A stretch of 64,000 bases of DNA from Streptantibioticus parmotrematis (GTDB lineage Bacteria > Actinomycetota > Actinomycetes > Streptomycetales > Streptomycetaceae), in the NCBI RefSeq assembly GCF_019890615.1, contig NZ_JAINVZ010000011.1:124001-188000 (forward strand), written 5' to 3'. Of the stretch, positions 24,861 through 32,939 are shown one piece after another (within the stretch, counting starts at the first letter, position 1; each line of letters begins with the position of its first letter). The notes under the pieces are model-generated. The model was not told where the DNA came from, searched no databases, and saw nothing but the letters and a program-made list of their open reading frames with translations. A program made the translations under genes and the position numbers.

Positions 24861-26297
24861 TCACCAGTCGCCGCCGCCGAAGCCCCCGCCGTCGTCGCCC
24901 GAGTCGTCCCCGCCGCCGAAGCCCCCGCCCCCGAAGTCCCCTCCGAAGTCGGTGGCGTCGAAGTTCGAGCCCGAGTAGTCGCCGCCCTGCGAGCCGTCGT
25001 CGCCCCCGCCGCCGTTCCCCAGGCCCGCGTCGTAACCGGCGTCGTACCCCGCGTCGTAACCCTCGTAGCCGTACCCCGGGCCGCCGAACGCGCTGCCCAG
25101 CAGCGTGCCCGCCAGCAGGCCCGGCAGCATCCCGCCGCCGAAGTAGCCGCCCGCCCACGGCGCGTACGCCGATCCCGCGTCCCAGTACGGCTGCGGGCCG
25201 TGCGCGGTCTCGACCGTGCGGCTCATCGGCTCACGGCCGTCCGCCAGCCGCGCCGCGTCCGCCGCGCAGGCCGGCACCGTGCGGTGCACTCCGGCGGGCG
25301 GCGCCCAGTCGACGTCGGCCACCGAGGGCCCGTGCCGCGGGTCGAAGAAGCACGGCACCCTGCGCTCCGGCAGCGGCTCGCCCGCCCGGCGCGCGGCCAG
25401 CGTCGCCAGCGCGAACCGGCCGTCCTGGAGCGCCTCGGTGACCGGCCGCACGTCGTCCGGCCGCCGCGCCGCTTCCATCAGCGTCTTCGCCCGGTCGTAC
25501 GCGTCCAGCGCGTGGGTGTAGTCCTCGCGCATCGCGTCGTCGGCGTGCGGGTCACTCGGGCTGAAGTCGAGCCGGTCCAGTTCCTCGCCGAACGCGGTGA
25601 TGTCCTCGTCGACCACCCGGCGCAGCTGGTCGAGCTGCTCGCGGTCGCGTTCGGCCCGGCGCCTGCGGCTGCGGCGGTAGACCAGGGAGCCGCCGCCACC
25701 GGCCACGACCACCAGCGCGCCCACCGCGACGGCGCCCGCCACGCCCGCGCCACTGCCGCCCTGGCTGCCCCACGAGGAGGGGGCGTGGCCGTGGGCCTGC
25801 GCGTCGGCCTGGTCGACGAACTGGTCGAGCTGCTTGCTCGCGTCGCCCGCGTAGGAGCGCTGGACCTCGCCGACCAGGTTGCGCACCGCGGTGTGCGACA
25901 TGACCTGCGGATCCGCGCCCGCGTTGAACCCGTTCCCCAGCCGCACCGCGTAGACGCCGGTGATGCCGACCTTGGCCCGCAGGTCCTGGAGCAGGTACTG
26001 CTTGGGGTACGCGGTGGTCGCGGGCAGGACGGCGACGAAGACCGGCTTGTTGTCGGAGCGGATCTTGTCGGCGAGCGCGGTCGCGTCGGACGGCGAGACC
26101 TGCCCGTTCATCGCCGGGTCGACGTAGACCGGGTTCTTCTTCAGCGCGTCGGCGACCGCGTCGATCCCGGAGGCGGCCCGCGCCGCCGGGGCGAACGCCC
26201 CGCCGAGGGCGAGCAGCAGGGCGGACAGTCCGAACAGGGCGGCGAGCAGCGGACCGGCCGGCCTGCCGCCCGCCCGCGATACGAAGCCGAGGCGCAT
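24861..26297 (-). CDS. Large secreted/membrane-anchored protein with glycine-rich tail
   Basis: A 478-residue protein: signal sequence (LLAALFGLSALLLALGGAFAPAARA, 1-40), an extracytoplasmic domain to about 160 (IDAVADALKKNPVYVDPAM, ADKIRSDNKPVFVAVLPA, ITGVYAVRLGNGFNAG), one membrane helix (GVAGAVAVGALVVVAGGGGSLVYRRSRRRR, about 185-215), a helical cytoplasmic part with a Cys in VPCFFDP and a Gly/Asp-rich tail with GYDAGYDAGYDAG and GGGFGGGD. The exterior part resembles TPM/YgcG-type domains, but this is tentative. ATG 26297 starts with a GGAGACG site. It is convergent with ligB and follows tatA on the same strand. Confidence 0.75.
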   Translation of the reverse strand: MRLGFVSRAGGRPAGPLLAALFGLSALLLALGGAFAPAARAASGIDAVADALKKNPVYVDPAMNGQVSPSDATALADKIRSDNKPVFVAVLPATTAYPKQYLLQDLRAKVGITGVYAVRLGNGFNAGADPQVMSHTAVRNLVGEVQRSYAGDASKQLDQFVDQADAQAHGHAPSSWGSQGGSGAGVAGAVAVGALVVVAGGGGSLVYRRSRRRRAERDREQLDQLRRVVDEDITAFGEELDRLDFSPSDPHADDAMREDYTHALDAYDRAKTLMEAARRPDDVRPVTEALQDGRFALATLAARRAGEPLPERRVPCFFDPRHGPSVADVDWAPPAGVHRTVPACAADAARLADGREPMSRTVETAHGPQPYWDAGSAYAPWAGGYFGGGMLPGLLAGTLLGSAFGGPGYGYEGYDAGYDAGYDAGLGNGGGGDDGSQGGDYSGSNFDATDFGGDFGGGGFGGGDDSGDDGGGFGGGDW

Positions 26298-26480
26298 GGC
26301 CGCGCGTCTCCTAGCTGGTGTCTCGAAAGTGGTGCGTACGGTCGCCCGCGCGCGGCGCGGTGCCGCCGCGCGGTCGGTCGTCCCATGGTGCGGCACGGAA
26401 CCGCCCGGCACCGGGTCGCGCCGCGCCGGAGCGCACGACGAGCCGCCGGTGCCGGGCGGCGTGGCCCGGCGGGGCGCCGG

Positions 26481-26560
26481 TCACTGCCGGGCTCAGCGCC
26501 TGGTCGGTGACCGGCTCGATGCCCGGTTCAGTGCCTGGTCAGTGCTTGGTCATGTCCGGG
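26481..26560. repeat. Seven-unit 11-12 bp tandem array spanning the tatA stop codon
   Basis: Seven consecutive units of consensus TCAGTGCCTGG begin at 26481, 26493, 26504, 26516, 26528, 26539 and 26550. The unit at 26539 starts with TCA, the tatA stop codon on the minus strand; units further downstream start TCA or TCG. Two units lie inside the tatA coding end, five beyond it. Confidence 0.88.
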
Positions 26561-26835
26561 CCGTTGACCGGGACCTGCCGGGCGCTGGCCGTGTCGCCGG
26601 GGGCGGACTTGATGGTGCGCTGCGCCGGGGCCTGCGTGTCCGCCGGGGCCGCCTCGTCGGCACCCGAGGCGCCTTCCTTGAAGTCCTCCTTGAGCGCCCT
26701 GGTCTCGCTCTTGAGGATGCGCAGCGACTTGCCGAGCGCCCGTGCCGTGTCCGGCATGCGCTTGGCTCCGAACAGCAGGAACACCACGACGAGGACGATG
26801 ATCAGATGCCAGGGTTCGAGACCGTTGCGCAGCAT
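26539..26835 (-). CDS. tatA: Twin-arginine translocase TatA-like protein
   Basis: A 98-residue protein: short N-terminus, one membrane helix (HLIIVLVVVFLLFGAKRMPDTA, residues 10-31) with the FGAKRMPD hinge, an amphipathic helix (ALGKSLRILKSETRALKEDF) and a disordered acidic tail. This is the standard layout of TatA/TatE, which forms the pore for folded proteins with RR signals. Its 3' end lies in a tandem array. A substrate candidate in the window is the molybdo-enzyme at 49969, which has an RR motif. Confidence 0.9.
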   Translation of the reverse strand: MLRNGLEPWHLIIVLVVVFLLFGAKRMPDTARALGKSLRILKSETRALKEDFKEGASGADEAAPADTQAPAQRTIKSAPGDTASARQVPVNGPDMTKH

Positions 26836-27023
26836 TGCGGCGCCTCCTGCCTATTGGTACGTATCCCGCGGGCTCCCCAGCAGTATCCAGGAAAGTCGGC
26901 CGGAGCGCGGAGGAGGGGGCGGGCCCGGGAACGGGCGGCTCGCGGGGTGCCGCCGTTCGGGCCGGGCACCGCTCAAGCGAAATGCGAGCGCCGTGCAGCA
27001 TCGGCTGACGTACTCTGCGCGGT

Positions 27024-28757
27024 GTGCTGGTCCGACTTTTGCGGGCGTATCTCAGGCCCTACACCACATCCATAGCGCTCATCGTGCTTCTCCAGCTGGT
27101 CTCCACGCTGGCGACGCTCTATCTGCCCACGCTCAACGCCAACATCATCGACAAGGGGGTCGTGAAGGGGGACACCGGTTACATCGTGGGCACCGGTGGC
27201 CTCATGCTCGCGGTCACCCTCGTCCAGATCGTCTGCGCCATCGGCGCGGTGTACTTCGGCGCGCGCACCTCGATGGCGCTCGGCCGGGACGTGCGGGCGG
27301 CGGTCTTCGACCGCGTGCAGTCCTTCTCGGCCCGTGAGGTCGGCCGGTTCGGCGCCCCGTCGCTGATCACCCGGACCACCAACGACGTCCAGCAGGTCCA
27401 GATGCTGACCCTGATGACGTTCACCCTGATGGTGTCGGCGCCGATCATGTGCGTCGGCGGCATCGTGATGGCGCTCAACCAGGACGTGCCGCTCTCCTCC
27501 CTGCTGCTGATCATCGTGCCCGTGCTGGGCATCGTGGTCTCGCTGATCGTCCGCCGGATGCGCCCGCTGTTCCGCAGCATGCAGGCGCGCATCGACAACG
27601 TGAACCGCATCCTGCGCGAGCAGATCACCGGTATCCGGGTCATCCGCGCCTTCGTCCGCGACACCCACGAACGGCAGCGCTTCGGCGCCGCCAACACCGA
27701 CCTGATGGACGTCGCGGTGCGCTCCGGCCGCCTGATGTCGATGATGTTCCCGATCGTCATGCTGGTCGTGAACGTCTCCAGCGTCGCCGTGCTGTGGTTC
27801 GGCGGGCACCGCATCGACTCCGGCGGGATGCAGGTCGGCGCGCTGACCGCGTTCCTCAGCTACCTGATGCAGATCCTCATGAGCGTCATGATGGCGACGT
27901 TCATGTTCATGATGATCCCGCGCGCCGAGGTCTGCGCCGAGCGGATCCAGGAGGTGCTGGGCACCGACAGCAGCGTCGTGCCGCCGATCGCCCCGGTCAC
28001 CTCGCTCAGCCGCCACGGTGAGCTGGAGCTGCGCGGCGTGGAGTTCCGCTACCCAGGTGCCGAGGCCCCCGTGCTGCGGGACATCTCCTTGACCGCCCAC
28101 CCCGGCGAGACGACCGCCGTCATCGGCTCCACCGGCAGCGGCAAGTCGACCCTGATCGGCCTGGTGCCGCGGCTGTTCGACGCCACCGACGGCGCGGTCC
28201 TGGTGGACGGCGCCGACGTGCGCGACCTGACCGCGGAGACGCTGGCCGAGCTGATCGGCCTCGTTCCGCAGAAGCCGTACCTGTTCAGCGGCACCGTGGC
28301 GTCCAACCTGCGCTACGGCAGGCCCGACGCGACCGACGAGGAGCTGTGGCACGCGCTGGAGATCGCGCAGGCCAAGGACTTCGTCGAGCGGATGCCCGAG
28401 GGCCTGGAATCCCCGATCGCGCAGGGCGGCGGCAACGTCTCCGGCGGTCAGCGCCAGCGCCTGGCCATCGCCCGGGCGCTCGTGCGGCGCCCGGAGATCT
28501 ACCTGTTCGACGACTCCTTCTCGGCCCTGGACTACGCGACCGACGCCCGGCTGCGTGCCGCGCTCGCCCGCGAGACCCGGGACGCCACGGTGGTCATCGT
28601 CGCCCAGCGGGTCAGCACCATCCGCGAAGCGGACCGCATCGTCGTCCTGGACGAGGGCCGGGTCGTCGGCATCGGCACCCACCACGAACTGATGGCGGAC
28701 AACGAGACGTACCGGGAGATCGTGCTCTCCCAGCTCACCGAGCAGGAGGCAGCGTGA
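27024..28757 (+). CDS. Heterodimeric ABC exporter, subunit 1
   Basis: A 577-residue half-exporter: six membrane helices (LVRLLRAYLRPYTTSIALIVLLQL first) then an ATPase domain with Walker A GSTGSGKST, signature VSGGQRQRLAIAR and Walker B IYLFDDSFSALD. The catalytic Glu after Walker B is Asp, the mark of the degenerate site in heterodimeric exporters, while its signature is canonical. The stop overlaps the partner start by 4 bp. GTG 27024 lies 7 bases past a TACTCT box (27011-27016), so it may be leaderless. Likely exports peptide, lipid or drug; substrate unknown. Confidence 0.92.
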   Translation: MLVRLLRAYLRPYTTSIALIVLLQLVSTLATLYLPTLNANIIDKGVVKGDTGYIVGTGGLMLAVTLVQIVCAIGAVYFGARTSMALGRDVRAAVFDRVQSFSAREVGRFGAPSLITRTTNDVQQVQMLTLMTFTLMVSAPIMCVGGIVMALNQDVPLSSLLLIIVPVLGIVVSLIVRRMRPLFRSMQARIDNVNRILREQITGIRVIRAFVRDTHERQRFGAANTDLMDVAVRSGRLMSMMFPIVMLVVNVSSVAVLWFGGHRIDSGGMQVGALTAFLSYLMQILMSVMMATFMFMMIPRAEVCAERIQEVLGTDSSVVPPIAPVTSLSRHGELELRGVEFRYPGAEAPVLRDISLTAHPGETTAVIGSTGSGKSTLIGLVPRLFDATDGAVLVDGADVRDLTAETLAELIGLVPQKPYLFSGTVASNLRYGRPDATDEELWHALEIAQAKDFVERMPEGLESPIAQGGGNVSGGQRQRLAIARALVRRPEIYLFDDSFSALDYATDARLRAALARETRDATVVIVAQRVSTIREADRIVVLDEGRVVGIGTHHELMADNETYREIVLSQLTEQEAA

Positions 28758-30721
28758 CCACCCCCGCCCCGAGGAGGGGCCCCGCCCCCGCGGCCGGCCC
28801 CGCGCGGTTCATGGGCGGCCAGCCCACCGAACGGTCGATGGACTTCAAGGGCTCGGGCCGCAGGCTGCTGGCCATGCTCAAGCCCGAGCGGACCATCATC
28901 ATCGTGGCCGTCGCCATGGCGGTCGGCAGCGTCGCGCTCAGCGTCATCGGCCCCAAGATCCTCGGCCACGCCACCGACCTGATCTTCGCCGGCGTCATCG
29001 GCCGCCAACTGCCGCACGGCGTCAGCCAGTCCCAGGCGGTCGCCGGGATGCGCGCGCACGGCCAGGGCAAGGTGGCCGACATCGTCGCGTCGATGCACGG
29101 CGTGCGGCCCGGCCACGGCATCGACTTCAACGCGGTCGGCATCGTCCTGCTGTGGGTGCTGCTGATCTACGTCGGCGCCGCGATATGCGGCTTCGTGCAG
29201 GCCCGCATCGCCACCCGGGTCGTGCAGGCGGCCGTCTTCCGGATGCGCGAGCAGGTCGAGGCGAAGCTCGGGCGGCTGCCGCTGAGCTACTTCGACGGCC
29301 AGCCGCGCGGCGAGGTGCTCTCCCGCGCGACCAACGACATCGACAACGTCGCCCAGACCCTCCAGCAGACCCTCAGCCAGATTACCCAGTCGCTGCTGAC
29401 CATCGTCGGCGTGCTGGTCATGATGTTCTGGATCTCCTGGCTGCTGGCCCTGGTCGCGCTGCTGACCGTGCCGCTGACCGTCCTGGTCGCCCAGCGCGTC
29501 GGCAAGCGGGCGCAGCCGCAGTTCATCGCGCAGTGGGCCTCGACCGGCAAGCTCAACGCGCACATCGAGGAGATGTACACCGGCCACTCCCTGGTGAAGG
29601 TCTTCGGCCGCCAGAAGGAGTCCGCCGAGACCTTCCGCGAGCACAACGACAAGCTCTACGAGGCCGGTTTCAAGGCGCAGTTCATCTCCGGCACCATGCA
29701 GCCCGCGATGATGTTCGTCGGCAACCTCAACTACGTGCTGGTCGCCGTCATCGGCGGCCTGCGGGTGGCGTCGGGCGCGCTGTCCATCGGCGACGTGCAG
29801 GCGTTCGTGCAGTACTCGCGGCAGTTCAGCCAGCCGCTCACCCAGGTGGCGAGCATGGCGAACCTGATCCAGTCCGGTGTCGCCTCGGCCGAGCGGGTCT
29901 TCGAACTCCTCGACGCGCCCGAGCAGGAGGCGGACCCGGCGAGCCCGGCCCGCCCGGAGAAGGTGACCGGCAAGGTCGAGTTCCAGGACGTGTCGTTCTC
30001 CTACTCCCCCGACAAGCCGCTCATCGAGGACCTGTCGCTGTCGGTGCGCCCGGGCCAGACGGTCGCCATCGTCGGCCCGACCGGCGCGGGCAAGACCACC
30101 CTGGTCAACCTGCTCATGCGGTTCTACGAGGTGACCGGCGGCCGGATCACCCTGGACGGCGTGGACATCGCCGCGATGTCGCGGGAGGAACTGCGCGGCA
30201 ACATCGGCATGGTCCTCCAGGACACCTGGCTGTTCGGCGGCACCATCGCGGACAACATCGCGTACGGGAGCGAGGGCGCGACGCAGGAGAAGATCGTCGA
30301 GGCGGCGAAGGCCACCCACGTCGACCGCTTCGTGCGCACCCTGCCGGACGGCTACGACACGGTGATCGACGACGAGGGCGGCAACGTCAGCACCGGTGAG
30401 AAGCAGCTCATCACCATCGCCCGCGCATTCCTCGCCGAGCCCGCGATCCTGGTGCTGGACGAGGCGACCAGCTCGGTGGACACCCGTACCGAGGTGCTCA
30501 TCCAGCAGGCGATGGCCCAACTGCGCTCCGGCCGGACCAGCTTCGTCATCGCGCACCGCCTGTCCACGATCCGCGACGCGGACGTGATCCTGGTGATGGA
30601 GTCCGGCAGCATCGTCGAGAAGGGCACCCACGACGAACTGCTGGCGGCGGACGGCGCGTACGCGAGGCTGTACGCGGCGCAGTTCGCCGAGCCGGTCGCG
30701 GAGACGGTGGAGTCCAGCTGA
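28754..30721 (+). CDS. Heterodimeric ABC exporter, subunit 2
   Basis: A 655-residue half-exporter with a longer N-terminal cytoplasmic segment and an extra extracytoplasmic loop between the first helices (about 80-120). ATPase motifs are Walker A GPTGAGKTT, Walker B ILVLDEATSSVD (intact Glu) and a changed signature VSTGEKQLITIAR. It pairs with subunit 1: its non-canonical signature faces subunit 1's Asp-type Walker B to make the degenerate site, and its own Walker B faces the canonical signature. GTG 28754 overlaps the upstream stop (GTGA). A clear terminator follows. Confidence 0.92.
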   Translation: MTTPAPRRGPAPAAGPARFMGGQPTERSMDFKGSGRRLLAMLKPERTIIIVAVAMAVGSVALSVIGPKILGHATDLIFAGVIGRQLPHGVSQSQAVAGMRAHGQGKVADIVASMHGVRPGHGIDFNAVGIVLLWVLLIYVGAAICGFVQARIATRVVQAAVFRMREQVEAKLGRLPLSYFDGQPRGEVLSRATNDIDNVAQTLQQTLSQITQSLLTIVGVLVMMFWISWLLALVALLTVPLTVLVAQRVGKRAQPQFIAQWASTGKLNAHIEEMYTGHSLVKVFGRQKESAETFREHNDKLYEAGFKAQFISGTMQPAMMFVGNLNYVLVAVIGGLRVASGALSIGDVQAFVQYSRQFSQPLTQVASMANLIQSGVASAERVFELLDAPEQEADPASPARPEKVTGKVEFQDVSFSYSPDKPLIEDLSLSVRPGQTVAIVGPTGAGKTTLVNLLMRFYEVTGGRITLDGVDIAAMSREELRGNIGMVLQDTWLFGGTIADNIAYGSEGATQEKIVEAAKATHVDRFVRTLPDGYDTVIDDEGGNVSTGEKQLITIARAFLAEPAILVLDEATSSVDTRTEVLIQQAMAQLRSGRTSFVIAHRLSTIRDADVILVMESGSIVEKGTHDELLAADGAYARLYAAQFAEPVAETVESS

Positions 30722-30746
30722 GTTTCGGCTCCTCCCCTCCCTCAAC

Positions 30747-30790
30747 GGCCCGGCGCCGCCCCGGAGTTCCTGGGGCGGCGTCGGGCCTTT
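30747..30790 (+). terminator. Terminator after the ABC exporter operon
   Basis: Arms at 30747-30762 and 30772-30787 pair over 16 bp with one G-T type mismatch, a 9-nt loop and a following TTT. It lies 25 bp past the exporter stop. Confidence 0.8.
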
Positions 30791-30876
30791 CGGGCGTCGG
30801 GACCCGCGTCGAGCCGTTCGGCGCCCGGGGCCGTCCTCCGGGAAACGTTTGTCACGCCGTTGCCGGTGACATGCTG

Positions 30877-30899
30877 TTCGTCAAGTCAAGCTTGACGAA
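30877..30899. promoter_or_regulatory. 23-bp palindrome upstream of the zinc-ribbon protein
   Basis: TTCGTCAAG-TCAAG-CTTGACGAA, perfect 9-bp arms around a 5-bp spacer whose inner TCAAGCTTGA is itself a perfect 10-bp palindrome. It lies about 90 bp upstream of the next gene and contains a TTGACG that could be a -35 box; operator of a MarR/TetR-type regulator is likely. Confidence 0.6.
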
Positions 30900-30985
30900 G
30901 GGGACTTCGGCAGGTCGGTCGATCCGGTGACGCCAGGCACGACGCTCCCCTGCCGGGGGCGGCACCGGGAAGGATGGAAGGCACC

Positions 30986-31231
30986 ATGCCCGCGTCTCCT
31001 CGCCGGGGTCGTCACCGGCGCACCTGCTCGTTCTGCTCACTGCACCCCGCCGTCGTCCGCGACCTGGAGACGGACCTCGTGTGGTGCGAGGGGTGCGCCA
31101 CCGACCTCATCCACGCGGGCGACCCCATCGAGGACTACCAGGAACTCGACGACGACCTGTACGCCGGGCTGCTCCAGACGCACGGCAGGGGCCGGTTCAC
31201 AAGCCTGCGCCCACGCCCGCCGCGCACCTGA
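30986..31231 (+). CDS. Small CxxC zinc-ribbon-like protein
   Basis: An 81-residue basic protein with CSFC and CEGC separated by about 18 residues, a likely zinc knuckle, and an acidic middle (DPIEDYQELDDDLYAGLL). The ATG at 30986 has a GGAAGG site; an ATG at 30974 is too close to it. Function unknown. It is preceded by the 23-bp palindrome and its stop lies in a duplicated 17-bp segment. Confidence 0.65.
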   Translation: MPASPRRGRHRRTCSFCSLHPAVVRDLETDLVWCEGCATDLIHAGDPIEDYQELDDDLYAGLLQTHGRGRFTSLRPRPPRT

Positions 31232-31257
31232 CCGCGTTCGCGCGCGCCTGACCGCCT
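31221..31257. repeat. Direct repeat spanning a stop codon, 20-bp period
   Basis: CGCGCACCTGACCGCGT (31221-31237) and CGCGCGCCTGACCGCCT (31241-31257). The TGA in the first copy is the stop of the zinc-ribbon gene; it is repeated in the second. Confidence 0.75.
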
Positions 31258-31312
31258 GCGCACGCACTGCCACGTGCTGGGGGCGCGCACGTCGCCGGTA
31301 CGCTGGCGGACC

Positions 31313-32134
31313 ATGTCCCCCGACGTGCCCGACGCCTTCGGCCTGCTGGTCTGCCCCGTGTGCGGGGACGGCCTCGCGCGGCGGACCGGCGGGCTCGGCT
31401 GCCCGGCCGGCCACTCCTTCGACCTCGCCCGCCAGGGCTACGTCAACCTGCTCACCGGCAACGCCCGTTCCGGGACCGCGGACACCCCCGAGATGGTCGC
31501 CGCCCGCTCCGCGTTCCTCACCGCGGGCCACTACGCGCCGCTGGCCGAAGCCGTCGCCCGCGCCGCCGCCCAGGACGCCCCCGGCACCGTCCTGGACGCG
31601 GGCACCGGCACCGGCCACTACCTGGCCGCGGTCCTGGACGCGCTGCCCGACGCGACCGGACTCGGTCTCGACGTCTCGAAGTTCGCCCTGCGCAGGGCCG
31701 CCCGCGCGCACCCCAGGGCACGGGCCGCGGTGTGGGACGTGTGGCGCCCGCTGCCGGTGCGCACCGGCGCGGTGGACCTCGTGCTCAACGTCTTCGCGCC
31801 GCGCAACGCCGCCGAGTTCCACCGCGTCCTGCGCCCTGGCGGCACGCTGCTCGTCGTCACCCCGGGCCCCGACCACCTCGCCGAACTGCGCGCCGGGATG
31901 CTGGACGTCGACGCCGACAAGGACGAACGGCTCGACCGCGCGCTGTCCGGCCACTTCCGGCAGGCCGAACGGGTGCCGCTGGAGTACCCGATGACGCTCA
32001 CCCCGGCCGAGGCCGCCGACGCCGTCGGCATGGGACCGTCCGCCCACCACGCCGAACGCCGCGCGGGCGCACTGCCCGAGGAGCCGGTACGGGTCACGGC
32101 ATCGTTCCGGCTGAGCCGCTACCGTCCGGCGTGA
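31313..32134 (+). CDS. 23S rRNA guanine-N1 methyltransferase, RlmA/TlrB type
   Basis: A 273-residue enzyme that methylates N1 of a guanine in 23S rRNA helix 35 (G745 or G748). A zinc site is formed by Cys14, Cys17, Cys30 and His34 (VCPVCGDGL, LGCPAGH), then SFDLARQGYVNLL, the specific RlmA signature, and motif I VLDAGTGTGHYL with GLDVSKFALRRAA. In Gram-positives the RlmA(II) form can give tylosin resistance (TlrB). Whether this one is the housekeeping or resistance form cannot be told. Its stop overlaps the rhomboid-like gene by 41 bp, end to end. Confidence 0.9.
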   Translation: MSPDVPDAFGLLVCPVCGDGLARRTGGLGCPAGHSFDLARQGYVNLLTGNARSGTADTPEMVAARSAFLTAGHYAPLAEAVARAAAQDAPGTVLDAGTGTGHYLAAVLDALPDATGLGLDVSKFALRRAARAHPRARAAVWDVWRPLPVRTGAVDLVLNVFAPRNAAEFHRVLRPGGTLLVVTPGPDHLAELRAGMLDVDADKDERLDRALSGHFRQAERVPLEYPMTLTPAEAADAVGMGPSAHHAERRAGALPEEPVRVTASFRLSRYRPA

Positions 32135-32867
32135 CCAGCGCCCGGCCGGTCCGCCCCGACGGAGGCCGCCGCCCGCCGCGCCCGCGCCCGGCGGCCGGGG
32201 TGAGCGCGTAGCAGGCGAACCCCAGCAGCAGCGCGGTGAAGTGGCCGAGGTCGGTGAAGGTGCGGCCGGTCACCACCGACCAGCCGAAGAACGCGAGCAC
32301 CCCGGCCGCGTACCCCCAGCGCCACGGCCTCGGCACCAGGTACGTCAGCACACCGGCCACCCCGGCGAGCCCGTAGCTCACCCCGATGTCCACGGTGTGC
32401 GCCATCGACCGGGGCAGCCGCTCGTACCGGATGCCGAGCCGCACCGCCTGCTGGCTGACCAGCGTCGCCCCCACGTGCGCCACGGCCACCACGGTCAGCC
32501 AGCGCCAGGTGCCGAGCCATCGTTCCGCGGTGGCGTGGACGAGTTCGAAGAAGACGAAGTAGACCAGGAAGCCGGACGGCGTCTCGATCCACAGCGCGCT
32601 GACCACCAGCACGCGCAGCGGATGCTCCCGCAACTGCACGAGGTTGGTGCTGTTGTGGTGCAGCAGGAACGCGCGCACCCCCGGCGAGACGACCGCGATC
32701 ACCCCGCTGGTGACGGCCAGCACCAGCAGCCACACGTGCGTGCCGGGCGAGCGCACGACCCAGTCGGCGACCACTCGGCGCGGGCGGTCGAGCACGCGGG
32801 TCAGCCGGTCGCGCGTGCGGCCACGCGCACGGGCCAGGCGGTCGCGCGTACGGTCGGGGGACGTCAA
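32094..32867 (-). CDS. Rhomboid-like membrane protein
   Basis: A 257-residue protein with about six membrane helices: HVWLLVLAVTSGVIAVVSP first, then GFLVYFVFFELVHATAERWLG, WLTVVAVAHVGATLVSQ, IGVSYGLAGVAGVLTYLVP and GHFTALLLGFACYALTP. The topology and the GVSYGLAGVAG and GHFTALLLG segments match the rhomboid-like family (Rhomboid_N, inactive-type), but the GxSx catalytic serine is in a changed setting, so protease activity is uncertain. It overlaps the RlmA gene end by 41 bp. Confidence 0.8.
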   Translation of the reverse strand: MTSPDRTRDRLARARGRTRDRLTRVLDRPRRVVADWVVRSPGTHVWLLVLAVTSGVIAVVSPGVRAFLLHHNSTNLVQLREHPLRVLVVSALWIETPSGFLVYFVFFELVHATAERWLGTWRWLTVVAVAHVGATLVSQQAVRLGIRYERLPRSMAHTVDIGVSYGLAGVAGVLTYLVPRPWRWGYAAGVLAFFGWSVVTGRTFTDLGHFTALLLGFACYALTPAAGRGRGGRRPPSGRTGRALVTPDGSGSAGTMP

Positions 32868-32939
32868 CCGGTGGCCTTTCCCGCGTGCTTCACGGTGGGC
32901 ACGCCATTATCCACCGGTACGCGGCCCCCGCCCCCGCCG

